Positions 25,401-37,000 of a DNA stretch of 64,000 nt are shown here, in pieces. Positions within the stretch are counted from its first letter, which is position 1. Each line of letters begins with the position of its first letter. Below the pieces are notes generated by a model that did no database searches, was not told the DNA's origin, and worked only from the letters and a program-made list of their open reading frames with translations. The DNA comes from Ignelater luminosus (Eukaryota; Arthropoda; Insecta; Coleoptera; Elateridae): the NCBI GenBank assembly GCA_011009095.1, contig VTPC01091012.1:53773-117772 (forward strand), in the 5' to 3' direction. Both the position numbers and the translations under genes were made by a program.

Positions 25401-26796
25401 GTTAATCGTCAAGCAAATTTAATTACATAAAATAAAACTCCCTAAAGTGCATTACAAATAAAATCGGGTATAAACTTCCCGACACCATAGTAGACGAGAT
25501 CGATAGAAAAAACAAATAGAAACACATCCCGACTTAAAATTAACTTTAGTTTTACGATGGAACGAGTAAAATCTGTGAACGTTAAATTTTATGTCGTCAC
25601 CAAAACGACAACAAAAAACCATTTTCATTACATAAACCAAGAGCATAGGAGAAAACGTTATTAGACTGGATTTCTTACGTGGGGATTTTTAAAATCTAAT
25701 ATAAAAGGGGGGGGGGAATTACATTTCACGAGTACCAATTTTGTAATTTCATCGTTTTCACGGAAAATCCTCTTTAGAGAAACATCAATGTAAACAAAAA
25801 TAGCAAATGGAAGTAATTTAGTTAATTAAAGTAAATGCCGAGATTTCAACTCAAATAGACATCTCCACGATGTTTGTATTAAATAAAAGTTTTATTAAGT
25901 TATACAAATTGAGACAAATAAATTCTAAAGGTGATTTTAAACAATAGATTTCAAGTAGAAAATTCAATTTCAGTAATAACAGAGAAATACTTTTATAAAA
26001 GAATATTAAATTAAAGTATCAAAGATACTAAGTACAGCTTAGGGATAAATTAATATAAATAATTAGTGCTTTTTAAACTAATGAGTAGCAGTTATAAAAT
26101 TAGGTTAACAACCAACGTCAAGAATAGTTCCAATTACTATAAATTGAAAAGATCATTGACTATCTATTGTTTATAAAACAAATTATTAACGGCTAACTTT
26201 TTTATTTAAAACTCTCAATGAATACAATAACACTAAATTAAGATCAAAATTACTTAGAAGTGGACACTAAATGACAAACGAATGAAAGAGGAAAGCGAAA
26301 GCCAACCCTTTCAATTATAATATCAGACAAAGACCTTTTATCTGTTACAAAACTACAACTGTGTCGTCCCATTTAACGTAAAGGGACTCGCTTAGTTACA
26401 TTGGCTTTTATTCCTGTAAAAAAGGTATGATTTTGAATGTAAAACTACCCTTTCCCCAGAGAAAATTAAAGCTGAAAGCTTTGATACTAAAAATATTTTT
26501 CCCTTCTTCTTTCGCATACAGTTCATACACCTTTAATAAAGTTAGGTTAGCTTGACGAAATAATCAAGTTTATTTTCGATTACAGGTTATCAAGACCAGT
26601 ACGTTATAGGTCAGTGACGGAAAGCAGTAGGGGAGCAGCGAGTCTCTGCACGCCATCGGCCCTTCCATTAGCAATAAGTCTTCAGGGGACACCCTTGTTG
26701 ACACCGGCGTCCACGGAATCGTCTTACATGGTAATGCGGACACCTTCATCGAACTTTAAAGAACACGATGACTCCTATGACGAAAATGATTGCTAA
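13205..26796 (+). CDS. 5-HT2A: 5-HT2A-type serotonin receptor (GPCR), 3' part of gene, five exons
   Basis: Rhodopsin-class GPCR that binds serotonin at the cell surface; 5-HT2 receptors couple through Gq to phospholipase C. The spliced product is join(13205..13429,13539..13830,14442..14648,25030..25323,26586..26796), about 408 visible residues plus a stop. Exon phases agree at all four junctions and every junction is GT/AG. Visible hallmarks are the conserved Cys before TM3 (C3.25), the amine-binding Asp (D3.32) in [10 protein letters not shown], the ECL2 Cys in LCVINN, TM5 with AFYIP, TM6 with CWAPFF and TM7 with NPIIY. The arginine motif after TM3 reads GRY instead of DRY. From memory, GRY and the stretch [17 protein letters not shown] are features of insect 5-HT2A (5-HT2alpha) and not of insect 5-HT2B. 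The N-terminus, TM1 and TM2 are missing from the window; the first exon starts in phase 1, so an upstream exon must exist. The visible gene spans 13.6 kb because of one 10.4-kb intron. Receptor identity is very secure; the 2A subtype is likely. Confidence 0.9.
13430..13538 (+). other. 5-HT2A intron, phase 1, 109 bp
   Basis: Short intron starting gtaagc and ending ttacag, with a pyrimidine-rich run of T and C just before the acceptor. It interrupts the Gly codon at the TM4/ECL2 border. Reading through the donor continues open for about 20 codons before a stop at 13498. Confidence 0.9.
13539..13830 (+). CDS. 5-HT2A: 5-HT2A exon (ECL2, TM5, start of intracellular loop 3)
   Basis: The acceptor is aattacag and the donor is gtaaga at 13831. 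The exon is 292 nt. It encodes ECL2 with the disulfide Cys ([11 protein letters not shown]), TM5 ([19 protein letters not shown]) with Pro5.50, and the basic membrane-proximal start of loop 3 ([15 protein letters not shown]). The next stretch, QFRRLGGRF, is recalled as conserved in insect 5-HT2A orthologues. The exon then runs into a low-conservation Ser/Thr/Pro-rich stretch and ends in phase 2 within an AG|A Arg codon. Confidence 0.93.
13831..14441 (+). other. 5-HT2A intron, phase 2, 611 bp
   Basis: Starts gtaaga and ends tattttttcag. AT-rich, with no coding signal seen. Intron retention gives a stop codon immediately after the exon, at 13832-13834. Confidence 0.88.
14442..14648 (+). CDS. 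5-HT2A: 5-HT2A exon (intracellular loop 3)
   Basis: The acceptor is attttttcag and the donor is gtaagt at 14649. The exon is 207 nt, in phase 2 at both ends, and encodes only loop-3 sequence: a Gly/Asn-rich segment (NGGGNNAGNATGTG), TQTPDN, and a more conserved-looking [16 protein letters not shown] tail. It is symmetric (207 = 69 codons), so skipping it would preserve the frame and shorten the loop by 69 residues. That is a possible alternative-splice cassette, inferred from phase alone. Confidence 0.9.
17259..17487. mobile_element. MITE with terminal inverted repeats of about 80 bp
   Basis: The left arm (17259-about 17339) and the reverse complement of the right arm (about 17404-17487) match at roughly 80 percent. 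The shared core is AAATTTAGTGGAATTTTGG followed by ACAG(C/T)AAATATTT. The termini read CACACGG and, on the other strand, TGCACGC, followed by A-rich runs. There is no coding capacity. It sits inside the 16935-18693 element, downstream of the transposase remnant, so it probably inserted later. The target-site duplication is unclear and so is the superfamily. Confidence 0.7.
17640..18410 (-). pseudogene. Tc1/mariner-superfamily transposase remnant
   Basis: On the minus strand, interrupted frames read in order: [16 protein letters not shown] (DNA-binding side), then [16 protein letters not shown], stop, [23 protein letters not shown] ([19 protein letters not shown]), a short LNGERHYFF segment, and near the C-terminus [13 protein letters not shown] and ENGGHIEH. 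The established family pattern is [10 protein letters not shown]...ENPHA...RHFQHKF..NVWAG...QENGGHFEHLL, found in many insect transposases of this superfamily. The catalytic Asp of TDEARF is Ile here, and several in-frame stops and frameshifts are present, so the gene is dead. Confidence 0.8.
24027..24315 (+). repeat. Imperfect direct repeat of a short, possibly coding motif
   Basis: Copies at 24027-24074 and 24268-24315 differ at 7 of 48 positions. In one frame they read [16 protein letters not shown] and [16 protein letters not shown]; four of the seven changes are silent and three swap acidic or amide residues. Weaker similarity extends about 35-40 bp upstream of each copy. They lie within the large receptor intron about 0.7-1 kb before the TM6 exon. 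The origin is not recognised. Confidence 0.6.
25030..25323 (+). CDS. 5-HT2A: 5-HT2A exon (TM6, TM7, helix 8)
   Basis: The acceptor is gttttgcag and the donor is gtaaga at 25324. The exon is 294 nt. It encodes the end of loop 3 ([13 protein letters not shown]), TM6 ([17 protein letters not shown]) with Trp6.48 and Pro6.50 in the CWAPFF motif at 25133-25150, ECL3 with a Cys pair (CPTCEV), TM7 ([17 protein letters not shown]) with NPIIY at 25247-25261, and helix 8 with [17 protein letters not shown]. The two Cys near its end are plausible palmitoylation sites. This is the most conserved block in the window. Confidence 0.95.
25324..26585 (+). other. 5-HT2A intron, phase 2, about 1.26 kb
   Basis: Starts gtaaga and ends ttacag. 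It includes a run of 10 G at 25707-25716, odd in such AT-rich sequence. No repeat family or exon was recognised. Retention ends the protein right after CKCHR. Confidence 0.85.
25707..25716. repeat. Poly-G run of 10
   Basis: Ten consecutive G in the last receptor intron, in strongly AT-rich surroundings. Confidence 0.85.
26586..26796 (+). CDS. 5-HT2A: 5-HT2A last exon (C-terminal tail)
   Basis: The acceptor is gattacag. One base completes an Arg codon, then 69 codons and a TAA stop at 26794-26796. It encodes a Ser/Thr-rich cytoplasmic tail beginning [16 protein letters not shown] and ending acidic ([10 protein letters not shown]). The many Ser/Thr are potential phosphorylation sites. The last residues do not match a classical PDZ ligand. 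Its base composition is less AT-rich than the surroundings, supporting real coding sequence. Confidence 0.88.
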
Positions 26797-27152
26797 AGTG
26801 ACACGAGACAGGAAATTTAATCATACACACAGGGTGAGGAAATAAATGATTAATGGTGTAAAGTTGTGACGTTTAAAACAAAAGTGGAACACGAAGTGTG
26901 GACGAGAAAGGAAATTAAAAAGTTTTCAAGGAGGTGTTTAGAAGTTATTGATGTGTCTTTAAAATTAAACTTTTTAGTTGTCTCGTATGTGCGACTATCC
27001 ATTATCTAAGAGATTCCAGTGAATTGAAATGACAATATAAAAAGGGAGAGAGAGTAAAAAAAAACTTTTTACGTACCTCGTGTACTTAAATTCTAGTCAA
27101 AAATTCAAATAATAATGAAAAAAAATGCATGCACTATAAAAAGCTTAATAAA
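26797..27152 (+). other. Probable 3' UTR of 5-HT2A with candidate poly(A) signals
   Basis: AT-rich sequence after the stop. AATAAA occurs at 26841-26846 and 27147-27152, and another AATAAA lies near 27438. The true cleavage site cannot be chosen from sequence alone. Confidence 0.45.
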
Positions 27153-28660
27153 AGGATATAAGGAAAAGCTTATTTAGAACCACCTGTTGCCCGACTTACA
27201 AAATTAGGGTTTTTGTATTCTAGACTTACCAACTTGTATTTGCTTTGGTGTTATTCAATGAAATACAAAACAAAATTTAAATCGTTTCCATTTGCATTTT
27301 CCTTACTTCCCTTAATATAAAAACAAACAGTGCATTACGACAATCTTCCTCTTATCCAATGTACGAAAAACACATTTCAACTATAAAAAAAATCGTATTG
27401 TTATTCTTATTATATTATTAGTATTGTTATTATAAGCAATAAATGGTACATTTAAAAGTAAAAAAAATGGGCAAAAACCAATATTTAAAAAACAACAATC
27501 TACTTTTGTAAAAAGAAAATATCATTGTTATATACCTAACTAAATGTTTAAAATCAAAATAAATGTTTTCTGAATCGAGTAAGTAATTTTTTTATGAACT
27601 CCAATAGTTGTTCGGAACTCCCTTAGAGTATACACGAGGGCTTTTCAAAAACATGTAAATTACAAATTACGCAAGGTAACTGCATTAAAAACTCATCAAA
27701 AAACCGTCTACGTCCTCGAAGATTACATTATACGACCGAGCATCATCGAGATGATCCATCCAGTGTTTGTCCCCTATTAAAAGATATTTTTGCTTTTATC
27801 TAGACTTTGTTTCCCGTGATATTGGATTAAAAATGAAATAAGAGCTTTCTGAAAGCAAACAATATCCGAACAGTCAAAAATTTTGTTTACCTTAAAACGT
27901 CACTAATTAAAACTTCTGAAAAGTTTCATTTAATGCTTGTCGGATAAGTTTCTCAGATTAAAAAAATGTTTATTTGAAAGTAATTCGCATTAACTCTGTA
28001 TTTACACGAAAGGGCATTTTAAAAGTAAAAGAAAAAAAATAATGAAGGGGTAGTTGAAACGATAAAAATATCTAAGATATTAACTTAAATGCAAGCATAA
28101 GAGAGACATAAGTAATTAAATATTTGTATAGTCGTGCATTTCAGTTCTTAATATTCTGTGAAAACCAACACCGACTTCTTGTGTTCTTAAAGGCAGAAAA
28201 ACCGTACCTTTGAGCGAGATCGGATTTTCTTGTTATGTGGCAGCGAATATTTCTTGTTAATGCAGTTACCGGAATGAAATGTACGTAGTTACGAGCTTCT
28301 TAGCCTCGTAGGGCTTTTAAAATGAATCGCTCGCTCATAGTGTACGCGTGCTTATGTTACGCGTGTGTTAGTCTTTAATGAATAACATGAATTACTTACA
28401 TAATATGAACAGCTTTGAACTAACCTCCACCGTAACAAAGGCAACTTTTTATTATCCATATCATTTTCCAACGAATTCTGTGGATCTAACTTAAATCTAG
28501 TAAGTTGATGTGTTGAATTTAGATTGAAATCTGAGTTCCGACAAGATAAAGCCTGTCTTGGAGGCATTACAGTTCTGATACCACTTCGAGATCATCATCC
28601 CGACGGGAATAAGAACAATGAATCTCCAAATTAATTAATTGTGAAGGTTAAACCTGGTAT
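27153..28660. other. Intergenic, no gene seen
   Basis: AT-rich DNA after the receptor 3' UTR. No conserved protein motif or repeat end was recognised. A slightly less AT-rich patch lies near 28201-28380. Confidence 0.5.
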
Positions 28661-28940
28661 ATGGACGGGTTTAAGACCAAGGCAGGATCTGAGATAAGGA
28701 TTAATAGCAGACAGGCAAGAGAGCCTACAGCTGAAGAGTACACCATCCTGCAATGTGCGCTGATAAGTCAGGCTACCAAGAAGATTTTAGGACACTCGAA
28801 GGTAATTCTATACTAATATGGGAATGCCTTTAAGAGATAGAGATAAAGAGATAGCCAAACTATGATACAGCGAGACTAATCTGGGTACCAGGACACCGGG
28901 AAATCGACGGTAATGATAAAGCTGATAAACTGGCCAAGAG
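28661..28940 (+). pseudogene. LINE RNase H domain remnant
   Basis: One frame reads MDGFKTKAGSEIRINS, then PTAEEYTILQCALISQATKK and a stop; a different frame resumes with RLIWVPGHREIDGNDKADKL. This matches the RNase H domain order of I/Jockey/R1-type LINEs: TDGSKT, QAE(V)(Y/F)AILQCA, then WVPGH.GI.GNE.AD.LA (established family pattern). A deletion between the first two motifs and at least one frameshift show decay. A C-terminal continuation may run to the stop at 29135-29137 but has no recognisable motif. Confidence 0.72.
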
Positions 28941-30063
28941 AAGTTAATCGACCGAAGATCAACAAACTGGAAAACCAAAACATAAAACAATCTTATATAG
29001 AAGAGATAAACAGAAGGTCTGTGCACATTGTACCTAAACAAAATGCAGGAATAGTTCAACACATACTGCGATGCTTTGGAACTCAGAATGCAGGTCATCT
29101 ATGGGTCAACGGAAACAGAATCAAGTATAAGGAATAACTAAAAATACAACTACATTTATTCAGATCTAAAGTAAAGTGGTTACCATGTAGGTATGTTATG
29201 TACAAAATAATAAATAGTTGTATTTTCATTTATTTCTTATAAGATGAACCCACAAAGGGTATCTAACCATTTCTATAACCAAGATGTTTAACCCTCATCC
29301 AGTCAAGGTCCTGTATACGTTACTATAGAGAATTGGAGTAATGGAATGGGTGCAGTAAAATTAGTGGACGTAGCATTATAAGCCAATAGGCTGCAGTGCA
29401 CTGGGTACCGGGCAGCTCCCAAAACAAACAAAGAAAAAGAAATCTGTTTTAGAATGTAGACTGTGTCATAGGAAATTATTGTTCTCTGGTGCAAATCTGG
29501 TTAAAGGTTTGAGCTTACTTCTTAATATAAATCTTTCAGTGAGTAAGATTTGTATATTTGAGTAGCTTCTCAGCCTTTTTCTTTTTCTAACTGAAATCAA
29601 TTGGCATTGCACTGCATACCTGTGAATATTTGAACCTCCTCATGGGATTGTTCCAGATGGGTATGCCAGGGTTATTGTAATTATAGTTTTATATTGTCTT
29701 GCCTTCTTAATCTTGACAAAGAAATTCCGTTTCTCAATTTATGTGCTCATATTTTAACTAGCGGAATGTGTTGAAAGCACTGACAGAGTAATGTTCAAGT
29801 TGTTGAATAGATTGATCATGTAGTGTCAGGTTTACTGTTTGTACATATTCTTTAACATCTTAGTCTTCATACTGCTCCTGAGCTCCATTTCCTTAGACAT
29901 ATCTATAAACCTGTTGTTGTTAACATTTTGTAGTACAATCGATGTCTTTTAGCTCTTTGATTGTCCATTTAAGATTCCAGCACTGTACAGTCATCCATAA
30001 CAGTAATGTTCTAATTACAGATAAAGATACATACTGATTTTAATTAGAAAACAAATGCTACTA
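28941..30063. other. Probable repeat-derived intergenic DNA
   Basis: The first 200 bp may continue the LINE remnant, with an open frame to 29137. The rest has no motif I can name. Confidence 0.4.
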
Positions 30064-30065
30064 TA

Positions 30066-31064
30066 TAGTGTGTTCAAGATAAGGATGCACAACATGGGGA
30101 TCTTGGAAACGGTAATAGATACAGGATCGGTTAAATGGGATGAAAGTTGGCTATTTATAGGACCTTTTTGTTAGCGTTTGCAAAATCTAGATATCTTGAA
30201 TAGTTTCAGAAATATTTAAAAAAAGTAGATTTCTCGATTTTCGTTATTATTTTTTCTTTCCTTCATTTGAAGACATATCAGAAAACTAAAATCACTTTTC
30301 CATTGCCATTTTTTGTTCTTTATTAAAATACCTTAACAAAATTCCTGTACAACGTTTCGGTTTCGAGTAACCATCATCAACCTCATTTTTTTAAATAACC
30401 AGCAAAACAATTGAAAATTGTTTTGGATAGCTCCTGTTGTCAAGATTCTAATGATGTAAACATGATAGGGTTATTTTGATTTCTTATGCTATAAATTAAT
30501 GCATTCTGCAGAACCCTGGCCTGCACGATCACCTGATCTAAACCCGTTAGATTTCTTTCCTCTGGGGTTATGTCAAGAATCATGTGCTCAACCAAAATTT
30601 TGAAGATGAACAGCAAATATTACAGTTGGTCACAGCAGCGTTCAACACAAAAAAATCAAAACCAAAATAACCCTGTCATGTTTACGTCATTAGAATCGTG
30701 ACAACAAGAGCTATTTAAAACAATTTTCAATTGTTTTTCCTCCTATTTAAAAAAAGAGGTTGATGATGGTTATTCGAAACTGAAACGTTGTACAGGAATT
30801 TTGTTAGCGTATTTTAATAGCGAACAAAAAGTAGCAATGGAAAAGTGATTTTAGTTTTCTGATATGTCTTCAAATGAAGGAAAGAAAAAATAATAACGAA
30901 AATCGAGAAATCTACTTTTTTTAAATATCTCTGAAACTATCCAAGAGATTTAAATTTTGCAAACGCCAACAAAAAGGTCTTATAAATAGCTAATTTTCAT
31001 CCCATTTGATCAACTTACGGTTTCCGAGATCCCCATGCTGTGCATCCTTATCTTGGACACACTG
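30066..31064 (+). mobile_element. Foldback-like mariner-superfamily element with TIRs of about 410 bp
   Basis: The left arm (30066-about 30483) and right arm (about 30657-31064) are inverted copies. Termini are TAGTGTGT and, on the other strand, CAGTGTGTCC, followed by AAGATAAGGATGCAC in both; TA flanks each end (30064-30065 and 31065-31066). Arms match by eye along almost their whole length with scattered substitutions. The unique centre of about 170 bp holds a transposase scrap, so the element looks like an internally deleted or rearranged derivative that cannot move by itself. Confidence 0.85.
30517..30646 (+). pseudogene. Transposase C-terminal scrap in the foldback element
   Basis: Reads WPARSPDLNPLDFF, then after a one-base shift LWGYVKNHVLNQNFEDEQQI and LQLVTAAFN. 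The Asp of SPDLNP corresponds to the third catalytic acidic residue of mariner-superfamily DDE/D transposases (established pattern WP.RSPDL.PLDFFLWGY.K). An extra C in the run ttcctctgg breaks the frame. The first two catalytic residues are absent. Confidence 0.75.
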
Positions 31065-31066
31065 TA

Positions 31067-34000
31067 TATGTATATAGTTAGAAAAAGGTTTAGAAATTGG
31101 ATGGCAAAGATAAGAAAATTATAAAAGGGCCATTACATTTGTAGGAGATTGTAGCTAATCGAAGGCTTTTCAATTTGTTAAATGAAATATTTTTCTTACG
31201 TGGTCTTCCATGAAATTTGCAATTGCAATTCTACATCTTTGGTATCTTCAACTTTTTTCTTTAAATTGCTTCTCTGAGATTTAGCGTTCGTTATTTGCCA
31301 AGGTCAAAGCACCTTTAAATGTCCTTACTAAATCTCATATGACATTAAGTTGCTTTTCGAGACGGTCTCGGTTTTGGAAAATATCTTTAAATCGATTTAC
31401 CTTCTTGTTTCCTCACGTAACCTTGTGACCAAGCCAGATTTCGTGTAAATGCCTTTGGTTCTAAGGACGACTTTGGTATTTCAAGCTTTCCTCATCATCG
31501 TCAGATATAAATTTAAGGTAGGCTAATGGCAAGAGAGAGACTACTATCAAAAGTCTTGCAATAGCCAATTCATGGCATCGCAAGACATTTATGGTTCGTT
31601 TTGGCACGCTGTACTAGTATTTATTTAGTAATAGAAGTTCTTTCCACCAGTAGATCATTTTTAATTAAATTGCTAGTCATTTGGCCCAATCCTGCAGTCT
31701 TCCAATTGAGCAGATCTGTCAAAATTTCTTTTACTTCCTCTATATTTGTAATAGACTAGCTCTCTACGTTTCTACCCTATAAAGTTTTTCAGAATTTCCA
31801 GATTCAGCCCTGAAGTTGCACGGTACAGAATGAACGCCATTCCAATAGCGTTTTATCAGTTGAAAAAGTCACATTGCTCTACGTTACACGAATATTGAGT
31901 AAAAAACAGAGTTTGTGTTAAAAAAAAAGTTAAAAATGTTGGCATCAACGACATAATGTTACTTGTGTCGATACACTTTCGATAATCCAGTCTAACATAG
32001 TATTATTGTGCGTTTACACGCCACTTGAGATTAACATTTCATGTTGATCAGATTTATTTGTTTACTTAAGATAGAAATTTGCAAACCTAATCAAAATCAA
32101 CGTTTGCTATAAATTTTCACTACGTAAAATGCAAGTTTAAGACGTTTTCATGTGAATTTCACACCGTATGTGTAGATTATCCTCTTTTCTGAATTTCAAA
32201 ATATAAGCACGCAAATTACGCATCCGTATTCATGTCTTAACTGTAGATACCCACAAGACAAAATAAATATTATCTAAAATATAAAATATAACCAAAGCGT
32301 ACTGATGTTTTTCAGATGTCACATTAAAACTTCTTGTGACGTCATAGATTAATGTAACGATATTTGAAAACAGAACACGTTTATTCTTTACGGTTTTTGA
32401 AACAGCGCACCCACAGTTTAATTTTACTAACTTTTTACTAATACGTTTTTTGTAGACTAAATAGTGCCCATTAAAAACAAACATAAACAGCAATTCTTTT
32501 ATCTTGTTTCGGCCAATTAGAACGAGTACTACCCTTGTTGTTAGGTAATTTTTTTTCCCTTTACTGTAACCTTTTATGTGTGTTTATGTTTGTTTTTGTA
32601 TCACAATAATAAATCCTAGTTAACGACTACCTTAATTACTTTAGCCATAAAGACAGTCCACAGAGAATCTCTCGATTTTACTCTTTTATTTGCTTTAGTT
32701 ACCTAAGATTGGAAAGCTTAATGAGAAACTTTTTAGTATAGAAAATAAAGGGGCTACTTTTTTTCTACTTTGTTACCCAGGAAAATTAAAAATCTCCTTT
32801 AAAAAAGGAAAATTTATTTTTAAAAGTTACATTGTTGTAACTCAAATATATCCGTGTGTATATCTTGCTGTTTTTGATGAAATGAGGGAGAAAGCAATAA
32901 GCTCTAAATTAATGTACCTGTGAATTAATCAAGTTCATATGCGGTTCAACTATGCATGCATTATGCATTACATTTAGATATTAATTTAATAGGGTTTGCT
33001 TCTGCCTCATGCCGATTATGTTATGATACCAGATTTCCATGTATTAGGTTTTAATCCAATAATTCTGTTATCGCATGGTTTCCAATAATGTGACGATAAA
33101 CATACAAAAAAAGTGTTAACCTACGTAATAATTAATTTTATTTGTACACGATCACACTAGATTATACTATACAAAATCAGCGGTAACAAACTGGAATGTC
33201 TTCTTGTTGCATACAAAAGTAATTCTTGTTAATAAAAAGAATTATAATATTCTTAATAATCGCACCGATAATTACTTAGGCTGAAAACATTTATCGCCGT
33301 TCGAATCAACGTAACGGAGAACGAGAAGATCAATATCTATGTGTAACTCGAAGCTGTGGTTTCGTTCAAAGCAGACACCTGAAGTTTGTTAAAAATTCCA
33401 ACAGAAGGGCTAAACTTGATGGAAAACCATCATCAAATTATTAAAGCGGAATTTCAAAGTTAAAAGACGTAAAAGGGTTGTAAGTTTGCCTCTTAAATAA
33501 AACCGCAAAGTATTTGTCGGAACTAGGCTATTAAGTATTAGCACAGGAATAAAAAATAACTTTTAACGAAATTAGACTTTATATCCTAATTCTACTTATG
33601 AAACAAACCAAAGATCCTTAAAAGCTTGAACTGGATTATTATTCCTTACGACTTCAATGTATTTTACTGAACCGAAGAAATTGGCCTGCTGATTTTATCG
33701 GACAAGCCAAGAAATGCACGTAGCCCTCGTTAGAATCGATTCAAATACAACTGAATGTATCCTGGAAGGGAAAACGAACAGGCAGTCTCTGCATATCATC
33801 GATCTCAATAACCAAAAATGGTTTTGCCATGGTTTGCTTCAATGTCCAAAGCAAATGTCATGCAATTTATGGAAGATAATGTATAACTAATAAAGGTTAT
33901 TGCATTTATACAGTGTGTCCAATGGGATTCCGGAAATGACAAGACACACTAGCCTAAATTGGAAAAAACTGGTCCAGTTTGAAGATCAATTTATTGCTGT

Positions 34001-37000
34001 GTGTATTTAGAATAGTCTATGGCTACCTTCCTTAGTACTTACTAAAAATGAAGAAACACAAAGAAACATTTTTTGCCGAATTCAACCGATTCTCGATCTC
34101 TTAGCGTTTTCGAAATCCGAATGGTGGTCCACGATCAGCTCGTTTCCACTTTCGTTTTGCTATTGAACATGAAAAATCTACAATTTTGCTTTTACTTACA
34201 TTTGTTTTCACATCTTTTAGCATCATTGCGGACGCTCTTTGGATTATCTCTAATCTATTGTGCCTGAAGGAATCTTCCAGGCGCCGCTCTTCTAAGTGCA
34301 ATTTATTTTCCCGAATATGATGGTGCTGATTCCCTTGATCTATTTTCAAGTTGATGAGATCAGTTCAAAAGGGTTCTGTTCAGTAATAGAACTGGATGTA
34401 TAGCTGTCACGACGATGTGAAAACAATTTGAACCTATTTTGGAACACCATTTGATTTTTTCAAATCGATCTGAACAATCTCTAAATAAATTAAAGAAATA
34501 CCGTTAAAGATTAAGCACTCGAAAAATTTCTCGACAATCGAATAACAACGACCATATAAAATTAAACATTTTTCTTGCTTTCAAACCATTTAATCAACAA
34601 ACCAAATTTAAACTTTCCAAATCATTCAATATTTAAAAATAGAACAAAAACGAATACTAACAAATTACTTCTTGTTAATATAAATGAATAATGGTACATA
34701 GGTCTGGAGAACATACGTTCTAGGAATAAAAAAAATACACTTTTAAAGAACCCGTTCCACTCCTTCTTTCTAAATTCTCTAATTCATCTTGTCCAATAGA
34801 ATTATACTCCCACTTAAATCATCGAAAAGTTTAGGTGAACAATTTATGTTTACTTGGAGCATATAATAAATCCACTCGATTTCCAGTATATTCCCATTTC
34901 CCTTTGAAAACATAATTTTAAAAACTATATTTTACGCTTAATAAAAACCGACGTTAAATTTCCATTTAAAAAAAAAGATTGCTTATGTTTTCATAACAGA
35001 CGTGAAATAACCTTGATATTCAATATAAATTTAAATCCAAATCGATCGATCGTAAATCTGTTCCTAAGAAAAACCCCCGTCGTATACATAAAAGAAGACG
35101 AGTAAAACATAAATACCGACGGAGTTCAAAGCTAAAATGCTTGTGGCATCTAGCCTTTGGGAAAGCCTTTTTCCCGTATGTAAAACGGTCAACAAGTTAC
35201 AACCACGAAATAAACTGTCGCATATCCTTTGTGGATATCAAACCAGAAATTCTTCTTCATCGACATATAATTTATCGTTATTAAACACGCGTATCTTTTT
35301 CTGGCCGTTTATGGTTTTGACAAGTTCTCCCTTGTTGTTCCTTTAGCGAACTTAATTGTGATTCTTTTTGTAACATCTGATATAAAAACTTTTATTGTGC
35401 AGCAGCTCCTCTCGCCCTAATTACCAACTCTATGTTAGCTTTTCCCTTCTTGTTTATGTTTCTCGGGGTCTTTACTTAACAAGGGCAATTCACCCCCTTA
35501 AGAGTGAAGCACATTAATTTCGTTAGTGAGAAGTGATGTCTAGTTAACAAATTTTATCTCGTTGTCTCCTCCTTTTTTCCCTGAAAGAATTTATTCACGG
35601 CAGCTACATTAGCTTTCCTAGAAATACCGATGTTTTCGGGAATCTTTTTTACATAAAATCGAATTTGTGCTTTAAGGGGGCACGTATTTTTTTATTATAC
35701 AATCCTTTTGGCCTGGTTTTTCTCCGTAAAAGTTTTCGTTATTTTTATGAAGGACTCTCTAATATTGTGTTTGTATTGGGGCTTGGTTTTCTTTAAGCCC
35801 AAGTGAAGCGCGGCTGGAGGGAAAAACTTTCGTTATGATGATAACTTTTACGGTTTTCTAAAAGTGCAACTACGTGGTTTGAGTTTGTTATGGAAGGTAT
35901 ATTGCTTGCTGGTTATTGTTTATTTTGGAAATTTAATCTGCCTAAACAAAGCTTGTTTTCTCCACTGTTTACATCCCTTTACGAAATTAAACCGAACAAA
36001 TATAATTCCATACTCTAACACCTTCCAATAGTTTCAATTATAGCAAACAAGATAAGAAATAGTTGAAGCGCAAACTTGTTTCGCAGAAATGTTGTTGTAA
36101 AAGAATTTTTAAGTTATCAAGCTTAATTTCAGTTTAATATAAGTTAGAACAGTGAAATTAGTTCGAGTTCATAAGTAAAACTTTAATAAGTTGGTCGCTG
36201 AGGAAACATGTGCGACTATAAATTACCAGTCAGTGTGAAAAGGGTTCACATTTGTTAAACTTGTGATTCAACACTTAGATACCTTACACTTTCATCTAAA
36301 AAGTTTTCCTACCCAGTTATCTCTTGCGAAAGGTTAGGGAGGGAAAACCAGAACGAACGTCTTTTAACTTGTCAAATATAGGAATCAACTAGATGATCCA
36401 TAAGAGGGTTAAAAAGGGGAACGAAGATATCAGCCGTTTTGTTCCAGTAATTTTGCCCTGTTCTCGGTAAATCGGCGAGGGTCGTAATTTTAAATTTATA
36501 TTTAAACATGAAAGTCCACGAACGAAACGTGGAAATTATTAAAACTTTTTCCTTCGCGTATTTCAAATTCTAAATCTCGTTTTATCTGACTTTAAAGCAA
36601 CTGCATATAAAAACCAAACTAAATCTAGATAACTAAGCCGTCTTTTTCCGAATTCGCTCTTGAATTCCGGCTTTAAGAATGCACGTCCGCTGCTATCATC
36701 ATTCTCGCTACACGCTTTTCATCATGTTGCCTATGATTACATACGTCCTTGTACTGGATAACTAAATTCAATCAACTCCGCTACGAATGCAGAATACGAG
36801 GCCGATGACGGAGCGGCGGCGTGAGGAATTATGCAAGGCTCTTTCCTTTCGGTCTAGATTAATACATGCATTCACGTCTTCGATGCAATTCTTTTTCTTT
36901 TGGCATTTATATACGCCCCACGAAAGCGCTGGTCTACGTATAGCGATTTTAAAACTCAACAAGACAATTCAACCAGAAAGGGCTTCGTCTTACATCATAG

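Noticed and set aside
31150..31620. Possible PIF/Harbinger-type transposase remnant on the minus strand
   Set aside because: A short acidic run (SDDDEESLKYQSRP) and a few loosely similar residues were tempting, but no catalytic motif or terminal repeats could be shown.
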